Shown here: positions 57,110 through 64,000 of the stretch, piece by piece
How positions within the stretch are numbered: the stretch's first letter is position 1
How the letters are laid out: every line of letters starts with the position of its first letter
Assembly: GCF_001704415.2 (NCBI RefSeq)
Contig: NC_030820.1
Coordinates: 37,306,036-37,370,035, forward strand
Direction: 5' to 3'
DNA from: Capra hircus
Lineage: Eukaryota; Chordata; Mammalia; Artiodactyla; Bovidae
Length of the DNA: 64,000 bases
Notes under the pieces: generated by a model
Databases searched by the model: none
Seen by the model: the letters and a program-made list of their open reading frames with translations, nothing else
What the model was told of the DNA's origin: nothing
Made by a program: the position numbers and the translations under genes

Positions 57110-58078
57110 TTTTTTAATTTATTTTATTAAAGTGCAGTTGATTTACAATGTTTTGTTAATTTCTGATGCTTAGCAAAGTGACTCAGTTATACACACATAA
57201 ATATGTTCTTTTTCATATTCTTTTCCATTATAGTTTATCCCAGGATATTGAATATAGTTCCCTGAGCTCTACAGCAGGACCTGTTAACTTCTGCTACATA
57301 GCAAAGTGACTCAGTTATACACACATAAATGTGTTCTTTTTCATATTCTTTTCCATTATGGTTTATCCCAGGATATTGAATATAGTTCCCTGAGCTCTAC
57401 AGCAGGACCTTATTGCTTATCCATTCTCTATACAATAGTTTGTATCTGCTAATCCCAGCCTCCCACTGCATCCCACCACCACCGTCCTCCTCCCTGACAA
57501 CCACAAGTCTCTACATTTGAGAGTGTGTTTCTACTGTATAGATAGGTTCATCTGTGTCATAGTTTAGGTTCCACATACAGTGATTCATATGATATTTGTC
57601 TTTCTCTTTCTTACGTAATTAGTATGGTAATTTCTAGGTCCATCCATGCCGCTGCAAATGGCATTATTTAATTATTTTTTATGACTGAGTAATATTCCAT
57701 GGTATATATGTGTGAACATGAAAGTTGCTCAGTGGTGTCCAACTCTTAGGGATCCCGTGGACTATACAGTCCATGGAATTCTCCAGGCCAGAATACTGGA
57801 GTGGGTAGCCTTTCCCTTCTCCAGGGGATCTTCCCAACCCAGGGATCAAACCCAGGTCTCTCGCATTGTGGGTAGATTCTTTTCCAGCTGAGCCACCAGG
57901 GAAGCATCTTCTTTTATTCATTCATCTGTTGATGAGTATTTAGGTTGTTTCCAAGTCTTGCTACTGTGAACAGTGCTGCTATGTACATAGGGGTGCATGT
58001 ATCTTTTCAAATTATGGTTTTGTCCAGATAATGGTTTTGCCCAGGAGTGAGTGAGATTGCTGGATCATATGGCAACCA
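57110..58078 (-). mobile_element. L1 3' end (reverse), interrupted by SINE, with internal duplication
   Basis: TACTGAGTAATATTCCATGG-like words, TTTAGGTTGTTTCCAAGTCT and GGATCATATGG mark a reverse L1 3' region. 57158-57285 and 57286-57413 are near-identical copies of a 128-bp block. A Bov-tA sits at 57712-57905. Confidence 0.88.
57712..57905 (-). mobile_element. Bov-tA SINE inserted in L1 (reverse)
   Basis: GAAAGTTGCTCAGTGGTGTC at the low end and CTGAGCCACCAGGGAAGC at the head. Confidence 0.92.
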
Positions 58079-58789
58079 TTTGGAGAAGACTCTTAAGGCC
58101 ACATCTGGGTGCAGCAGGGAAGGGTGACAGATTTTATCAGCAATGAGGTTACGGGTGGGGAAGAGGAGAAGGTGAAAGCAGCCAGGTACCCTGAATAAGC
58201 AGCCCTTCACCTCATCAGTCCCCGTAGGTCCTTCCTTCTGACATTTGAGCTCCAAAATGATCAGAAAAGGACCATGCTCAGACCTACTGGCCACGGATAA
58301 CCTCTGCGGTCCAGGATCACTCTGCTATCTGGTAGTCGAGCTCTCCTGGCTACAGCAGAAAGATCCAGTCAGTTAGGAAATGCTGGAGGATCCAGAAAAG
58401 GAAACTGCCCCGGCAGAGAACAGTTCCCCCTAAGCTCTGGTACCTTCCTTGCAGAGACAGTCCATACTTCGAGAGTGAGGAGTTTGAGGGGAAAAGGAGA
58501 TTTCGTCCTCTGTTCTCGTGGGACTTTCCCCGGGGAGGAGTCTTCTCAAGATTCTTAGCCAACAGGATATGGTAGCACTGATCCAAGTAACCACTGCCTG
58601 GAGCAAGTCCTCTCCCAAGTTTGCTGCAAACCACAGCCAGCCTCTGTGACACTGACGTCCTGATGGCGGAGCAAAGCAATGAGCTTCATTGTCTAAAGAT
58701 CTCTCACAAGCTGGTGTAGCTTGTGGGATAGGAGTGCATGGGGGTGTGTGCACTCACTCACAAAGATTTCATTGAAGTTACAAAGCCAT

Positions 58790-59225
58790 GAAGGAGGGCG
58801 GAAGACAGACACAGAGAACAGACTTGTTGCTGCCAAGTTGTGGGGGGAGGGGAGGGATGGATTGGGAGGTTGGGATTCGCAGATGCAAATTATTATATGT
58901 AGGAAGGATAAACAACAAGGTCCTACTGTACAGCTCATAAAACCATCAGTTCAGTTCAGTCACGCAGTCATTTCTGACTCTTTGTAACCCCATGGACTGC
59001 AGCATGCCAGGCCTCCCTGTCTATCACCAACTCCTGGAGATTACCCAAATTCATGTCCATTGAGTCGGTGATGCCATCCAACCATCTCATCCTCATCCAT
59101 AAAACCATAATGGGAAAGAAGATGCAAAAGAATGTACATATATGTATAATTGAGTCACTTTGCTGTATAGCAGAAATTAACATTGTAAATCAATCAATAA
59201 ATTGATACTTCAATTAAACTTTTTT
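58790..59225 (+). mobile_element. L1-like 3' tail split by a BovB insertion
   Basis: GCAAATTATTATATGTAGGA and CAAGGTCCTACTGTACAGCT continue, after the BovB piece, with AATTGAGTCACTTTGCTGTA and ATTAACATTGTAAATCAATC. Confidence 0.7.
58947..59097 (-). mobile_element. BovB 3' end, 151 bp, with 11-bp target duplication
   Basis: CAGTTCAGTTCAGTCACGCA at its 3' end through ATCCAACCATCTCATCCTCA. CATAAAACCAT flanks it at 58936-58946 and 59098-59108. Confidence 0.93.
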
Positions 59226-59362
59226 AAAAGGGAGAGTGACTTCAAAAGACATGGAGGAGTCTCGAAAGAACACAAAAAGGAGGGGTGTGGAACAACAATC
59301 ATTCAGCCGCTTAGCTCATCCCACCATGAATCTACTCAAACCCCAGGTCGGGCTCTGCTTAC

Positions 59363-59423
59363 CTTGTTGAGTCGCTCCAGCATCTCCTTCAGCAGCAGTT
59401 GACACTCACACTCATTTTCGTAC
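59363..59423 (-). CDS. BFSP1: BFSP1 exon 2 (filensin rod, coil 1)
   Basis: This 61-bp exon starts with one base that completes a codon split with exon 1, then encodes 20 residues, YENECECQLLLKEMLERLNK, matching filensin after the exon 1-encoded N-terminal rod. The acceptor reads CTATAG and the donor GTAAGC on the minus strand. The exon ends in phase 0, joining directly to EADEALL of exon 3. The two cysteines in ECEC and the leucine-rich heptads fit the alpha-helical rod. By analogy with human, the residues are roughly 127-146. The exon is too short to show as an open reading frame. It was recognised from the peptide and its splice sites, so identity rests on family knowledge plus an exact phase fit with the next exon. 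Confidence 0.93.
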
Positions 59424-59553
59424 CTATAGACGGGACACAGAAGGCAGAGTGGGGCATTTGGTCAGCCTGAGTCCTGCGCCCTCTCTTTATGGGAAGCAGG
59501 AGCTGATGCTGTCTTTCAGAGCCCACTCACCCTTTCCCAACCTTCTCCATGGT

Positions 59554-59571
59554 ATACACAGGGGGCGCCAT
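59554..59571 (+). promoter_or_regulatory. CTCF-core-like motif (weak candidate)
   Basis: ACACAGGGGGCGCCATA contains the AGGGGGCGC half of the CTCF core; the CCACC half is poor. Motif match only. Confidence 0.2.
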
Positions 59572-59774
59572 ACATGGAGACCCAGCCCCAAGCCCCCAGC
59601 ACCCCCTCCTAGCCACCCAAGGATGCAGGAATCAGACCTCAGCACAGCTGTCACCCCAGGATCGCAAATGTAGTCCTGGGGGCTGCCCTAAGGTTCTGCC
59701 TCAAACACCACTGCCGACCTTGCCTGGCTATCCTATACTATTGTATTCATCAACCTGAGACAGCTTTTCTGGAT

Positions 59775-59885
59775 TGTGTCCTTCGATCCTTACAAAACCC
59801 TGGAAGAAAGCAGTTGTTGTTACCCCATGCGAAAGATAGGGAAACTGAGGTTGAGAAACTGGCCCGAGGCCCCTGTAGATGCCCT
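59775..59885 (-). repeat. MIR SINE fragment (reverse)
   Basis: GATCCTTACAAAACCCTGGA and AGATAGGGAAACTGAGGTTG in reverse MIR order. Confidence 0.6.
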
Positions 59886-60419
59886 GGGCACTTCATTCAC
59901 AGCATCAGCATCTGTCAGAATTGCTCTGCACACCCAGAGCCTCCCCTGGGCTGGGCGGCAGGGCAAGCTAGACAGGTCAAAGAGCCAATCCGCCTGAGAG
60001 CAGCCTGCAAGCTGCAACAGGGCGAGTGGGGACACACACACACCCCGGCTCCCTCCCTCCCAGCTGGGACCACAGACGTGTGCTCTCCATCCCACACGTG
60101 GCGCCAGTGGCCACAGAGGTAACTTGCCGGATGAGGCACCGCTTGGTCTTTCCCTGCCTCCCTCACTTCGCCACTCCCCAACTGCTGCTCCCTGACACCA
60201 TCCCCCAAATAGACAACTTTCTCAGGCTCAGCTCCTGGAGGACTTCACACATAGAGGAGTTAGTCAGGATTCAGACGTGAGCCTGCCACATCTACCACAC
60301 TGCCTGTGTAGAGCAGGGACACCTCCAAAGTTATAAGCATGCACAAGATTAAGAAAGCAGTCGGTGCTAGGAGCACGTGTATTTTTTTCTCCTAGTCAGC
60401 TTCTTCCCTGGAGTCCTAA

Positions 60420-60443
60420 AAAAAAAAAAAAAAAAAAAAAAAA
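60420..60443 (+). repeat. Poly(A) run
   Basis: About 24 consecutive A; no retroelement body recognised next to it. Confidence 0.85.
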
Positions 60444-61379
60444 GCTAAAGATCAAGGAAGCAGAGAAACACCAGAAATCATTCTGGTCAGAACAAGGTTC
60501 CCTCTAGGGGTAATTTCATCCCCTGAAGAAAAAGAGAAAGCCCGTTCCCCAGTGACCCCCACCTCACTCCCTGTAAGCTGTCCCCAGTAACCATCCTAAT
60601 AGGAGATAGGAAGCCATGTTTGGAAGCCACAGGGCTGCCTAGAATAAAGACTACATTTCCCAGCCTTCCTTGCAGCTCAGTGTGGCCATGTGACTCAGTC
60701 CTGACCAATGGGAAGCAAACATGCCTGTGGCCACTTGAAGATATCTTTGGTAAGAGATGGTGTAGGTAAGTCCTTCTCCATCCCTTCCTCCATCTTGTCC
60801 CTTGAAACACCAATGCTGCCTTCTTGAAGGCCACACACAGCCTTGTGGGCCTTGATTACCACAGGGTGCCATACTAAACTGCTAGCCCAGACCTTACACA
60901 AGAAAGAAACAACCTTCCACTTTGGATAAGCCAGTGTTAACTTGGAATTTATTTGTAGTTGAAACGAATCCTACTTAGCACTTAGCCCAACCTACAAAGC
61001 CTGGCTTTCTGTATCCCTGCACACCCATGCCACAGGTTCAAGTTACGACTTTACACTGACAGGTGCTGGGAAACTGCAGCTCAGAATCAAAAGTCCTGAC
61101 CTCAGGGAAGAACACTGTTCTCAGTGTCCCCACTTCCAGAGCCATCCAAGAAGCTCAGCTGTAACCACTAAGCAAAATATATGTGCATAAGCTTTTCTTT
61201 TCACACCAGGATGTCACATTTAGCAGTTTGTTTTCTGTGTGGCTCAAATGAAGCCAGAAATGATTTTTTTAAATAGTTAATTCGCTTTAAAAATAAAACT
61301 GTTCACAAAATTTAATTTTCTTATTGCTTTTTCCTGCTAGAAACATACAAGAATTTCTATACCTTAAAAACATATTTAG

Positions 61380-61503
61380 GGATTTCCCTAGTGGTCCAGT
61401 GATTAAGACTGCACACCTTCAGTGCAGGGGACCCGGGTTTGATCCTTTGTGGGGGAACTAAGATCCCACATGCTGCACACAGCCAAATACTTTTTAAAAA
61501 ATA
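61380..61503 (+). mobile_element. CHR-type tRNA SINE
   Basis: GGGATTTCCCTAGTGGTCCA head, GGGTTTGATCCTTTGTGGGG, tail after CACACAGCCAAATAC. Confidence 0.88.
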
Positions 61504-62560
61504 ATTTTTAAAATGTTTAAAACATATTTAATAAACAAGAATATTAACCTAGTTTCATACTGTAGACAAGTCTAGGTATTATATTAAAGACGGGCAATCT
61601 CATTATAAAGAATTCATGGTAAGAATTCATAAAATATTCATATATTCATAGAAGTGAATTCATAAGGTAGAAAAAACCACTTTGGCTTCAATCATCTGAC
61701 TGACAGAATTATTCTTAGCTTTCAGCAATTTGGTTAATTAATTCATCACTGTATTTTGTATGCATCATTGTATTTATAGTATTTTGGTAGTTTTGTTTTT
61801 ATTTAGTTTTTATTTAGCCTTTCTTTGATGTGCTAAAGACCTGATTTTGAAATTATACAACTATCCAGGCAAAGAATATGCCTAACAAGGCTGCATATAC
61901 CTTCCTGTTTCTGCATTAATTTCACCTATTTCTGGCTAGTCATCACCACACCTCTGGAATTAAACCAAACTCAGTGTATGTCCCCAGTGTATTACAGATG
62001 TGTATAATTTTTACAATGATTTTCTAATCTCACTACCCAATTTTAACTATCAAACCTTCTCTAAGGGGGCACTGGGAGGAAATAAACTAATGAGAATCAT
62101 CAAATAAATCAGAGAGCCTGAGGGGCCGGCTCCATGATGGACACACAACTCAGAATCAAGTAAAATCAGGAAAACTCAACACAGCCACCCTCCATTGAGG
62201 GCTCCCAGGAGTCATGCTTGCCCAGCCAAATCACAGCCGACTGTGACCCAAGGACTCTGGCCCATGTAAAGGCCATCTGGGGATCTGGAGTATCCAGATG
62301 ACCCATGGAGCTGCCTTATGTCAACCAACATTCACCTCCATTGCTTTAGGTAACATGAACTTTATATGAGTGAAGGCCTCACTCCACAGGCGTCCAAGGA
62401 AGCTTTCTCTCCAAGACACAGCATTCTGGAAAGCGTGTGGGCCTCCAGGCGAAAAACCCAAGATCAAGTCCTGCCACCCACAGGCCCTCTGCAAGCCTCA
62501 GTTTTCCCTTGAAGAGCTATAGGGATTTTCAGGTGCCTTCTTCCAAGATCAAAACCATAA

Positions 62561-62685
62561 ACGGACTTTCCTGGCAGTCCAATGGTTAAGACTCTACACT
62601 TCCACTGCAGGGGCCAAAGGTTCAATCCCTGGTTAGGGAACTAAGATCCTGCATGCCATACAACACAGCTAAAAAGAAAGAAAAC
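62561..62685 (+). mobile_element. CHR-type tRNA SINE
   Basis: GGACTTTCCTGGCAGTCCAA head, TTCAATCCCTGGTTAGGGAA, AAAAAGAAAGAAAA tail. Confidence 0.88.
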
Positions 62686-62831
62686 CAGAAACAGCAGGAC
62701 TGATGGAATGAATGCTTATGATCAGATAAACAGGCTCGATATACAACGCTGAATAACCTGGTCACGTCTGGGGCTGAGAGTATGGAATACAAACACAGAG
62801 CACATTTGAAGAAAACTCTCAGCTACCCTAG

Positions 62832-62945
62832 ACCAGAGATCCTCAAACCTGGCTGTTCACTGAAATTACCAGTGGAGCTCATTAAATATGGAAATCCTGG
62901 GCTCCACTTGAGGTCCCGGATCAGGTCTACCTCTGAATTTTTTTC
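62832..62945 (+). repeat. MER5A-like hAT MITE
   Basis: AGAGATCCTCAAACCTGGCT, ATTACCAGTGGAGCTCATTA, CCTGGGCTCCACTTGAGGTC. Confidence 0.65.
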
Positions 62946-63019
62946 ATTAATTTATATAATTTTTAAACAGATAAATCTCTTACATGGTCAGAGAATTTTT
63001 TAAATGACATCAGAAGATG

Positions 63020-63660
63020 TTAAGTTAAAATTCTCATTCACCCTCCCTTATCCTCATAGGTAAGTAGTGTTGTTAGGTTTCTGTGTGTGTGCTTGTGTCC
63101 TTTTGCAAGCAAAAAATCTCTATGCCTCCCCCTGTCTTTTTAAAATAGATAATAATAACACACTATTTTTTTTTATAATTGCATAGAATTCCATTGCATG
63201 AATGAAGCACAATTTCATAACCTGACTCCTATTAACAGGCATTCAGGTTGGTCCCAGGTCTTAGTTACTGAGATCACGCCACAGGGAATATCCTTGTGGA
63301 CATGTCCTTTGTCACCTGCTAGAGTATCGGAGGGGGCAGCCCAGTGGCGTTACTGGTGAAGAACCCACCTGCCAAATGCAGGAAACAGAAGAAACGCGGG
63401 CTCGATCCCTGGGTCAGGAAGATTCCCCAGAGAAGGAAATGGCAACCTACTCCAGCATTCTTGCCTGGAGAATTCCACGGACATAGGAGCCAGGCGGGCT
63501 ACAGTCCATAGGGTCACAGAGAGTTGGACTACACTGAAGTGACTTAGCACACGCACACACACAGAGTATCCAAGGATAAATTCCCTGGAGCACCCAGCTG
63601 AGTCAAAGTGCACACTCATTTACAACCTGGAAAAATGTTGACAAATTGCTGAGCATCATT
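63020..63660 (-). mobile_element. Old L1 3' fragment (reverse), split by SINE
   Basis: TTGCATAGAATTCCATTGCA, GACTCCTATTAACAGGCATT, and after the SINE CAAAGTGCACACTCATTTAC. Diverged. Confidence 0.5.
63333..63560 (+). mobile_element. Bov-tA SINE with target duplication
   Basis: GGCAGCCCAGTGGCGTTACT head, GGCTCGATCCCTGGGTCAGG, tail with CACACGCACACACAC. AGAGTATC occurs just upstream (about 63320) and just downstream (about 63562), a likely target duplication. Confidence 0.92.
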
Positions 63661-63737
63661 TTTTTTTAACAGCTTTTAGGGTGATTTTAAAGCATTATTC
63701 ATTCTATCAAAAGGGGGCACATTGCCCAGGACCAGGA

Positions 63738-63905
63738 CTTCTGAAACTTCAATGTTTAACTTAAATGCTGAATCACCTGGGGGGGTCTTGTTAAAGTGCA
63801 GTCAGATCCAGGAGCTCTGGAGGTGGGCCCAAGAGTCTCCTTTTTTAACAAGCTCCTGGGTGATGGGAAACTGCTGGTCCATGGATCGCACTTTGAGTAG
63901 CCAGA
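63738..63905 (+). repeat. MER5-type hAT MITE
   Basis: TGAATCACCTGGGGGGGTCT, AACAAGCTCCTGGGTGATGG, CATGGATCGCACTTTGAGTA in MER5 order. Confidence 0.7.
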
Positions 63906-64000
63906 CCCTAGAGGACACAGGTTGAAACAATGTCCAGGTGTCAGCTGTGATATAGTGAAAACAGTTAGACTTTGCATGTTCAAGACCTGAATTCCAATCC

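Larger units (their letters stand above)
49774..59362 (-). other. BFSP1: BFSP1 intron 2 (9.6 kb)
   Basis: The longest complete intron in the window. It contains MER20, several Bov-tA/Bov-A SINEs, four BovB pieces, L1 tails and MIR/MER5 fragments, listed separately. 52139-53990, 55381-55900, 56070-57105 and 58080-58790 show no feature I can identify. Confidence 0.85.
27945..64000 (-). other. BFSP1: BFSP1 gene locus, exons 2-8 (partial gene)
   Basis: Filensin is a lens-fibre intermediate-filament protein that co-assembles with phakinin (BFSP2/CP49) into beaded filaments and associates with the fibre-cell membrane. Seven minus-strand exons with consensus acceptors and donors join in one frame. 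Coding lengths are 61, 96, 93, 108, 221, 86 and 1175 bp, and the product matches filensin as I know it from human. The human exon 6 interval recalled for a recessive cataract deletion (c.736-956) is also 221 bp and phase 0, which supports the numbering. Introns are about 9.6 kb (intron 2), 0.9 kb (3), 2.8 kb (4), 7.8 kb (5), 6.4 kb (6) and 2.0 kb (7). Exon 1, the promoter and the start codon lie beyond the right edge. The lens promoter therefore cannot be assessed. Confidence 0.97.
59424..64000 (-). other. BFSP1: BFSP1 intron 1 (3' part, at least 4.6 kb)
   Basis: No filensin exon 1 sequence (GC-rich head and start of rod) is recognisable here. Contents are MIR and MER5-like fragments, two CHR-type SINEs (61380, 62561), a 23-A run at about 60420, an old L1 tail interrupted by a Bov-tA SINE (63020-63660), and a stretch around 60620-60900 resembling an ancient dispersed repeat. 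61504-62560 is AT-rich without identified features. Confidence 0.8.

Overview
The window is mammalian nuclear DNA from a bovid ruminant, most likely cattle or a close relative. It is dense in ruminant-only repeats: BovB (RTE) LINE fragments, Bov-tA/Bov-A tRNA-Glu SINEs, CHR-type SINEs and bovine-type L1. The species cannot be fixed from the sequence alone. Nothing bacterial, plasmid or phage-like is present.

The only protein-coding gene I can support is BFSP1 (filensin), the lens beaded-filament intermediate-filament protein, on the minus strand. Seven of its eight exons are here. From 5' to 3' of the gene they are exon 2 (59363-59423), 3 (49678-49773), 4 (48660-48752), 5 (45729-45836), 6 (37735-37955), 7 (31258-31343) and 8 (28107-29281 to the stop). 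All junctions have GT/AG sites, the reading phase is continuous, and the joined product aligns with filensin from late coil 1 to the C terminus. The short 3'UTR ends near an ATTAAA signal at 27964-27969. Exon 1 (head and start of the rod, GC-rich in human) is not present and must lie beyond position 64000. If bovid exon 1 has the human length (377 coding bases), the protein would have about 738 residues against 665 in human. The excess comes largely from a 42-bp coding minisatellite in exon 8.

Positions 1-27950 are intergenic. In human, the gene beyond the BFSP1 3' end is PCSK2 in tail-to-tail orientation, but I could not recognise any PCSK2 exon here. The interval holds ancient repeats (MIR, L2, a hAT-Charlie transposase fossil, a roughly 0.9-kb unclassified repeat, old L1), a BovB copy with an inverted 5' half, a complete solo ERV LTR with target-site duplication, a second LTR-like element nested in an older repeat, and scattered SINEs.

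The BFSP1 introns are loaded with ruminant retrotransposons, several with readable insertion histories. Examples are a 3.1-kb L1 inserted into a 38-bp intronic minisatellite with an 18-bp target duplication (intron 6), a 315-bp local direct duplication carrying a SINE (intron 6), a BovB tail inserted into an older L1-like tail (intron 2), and SINEs ending about 75-100 bp from exons 5 and 6. I found no new enzymatic or defence system. The points most worth a second look are the coding repeat, the caspase/myristoylation site of the filensin tail, and the repeat-driven rearrangements.
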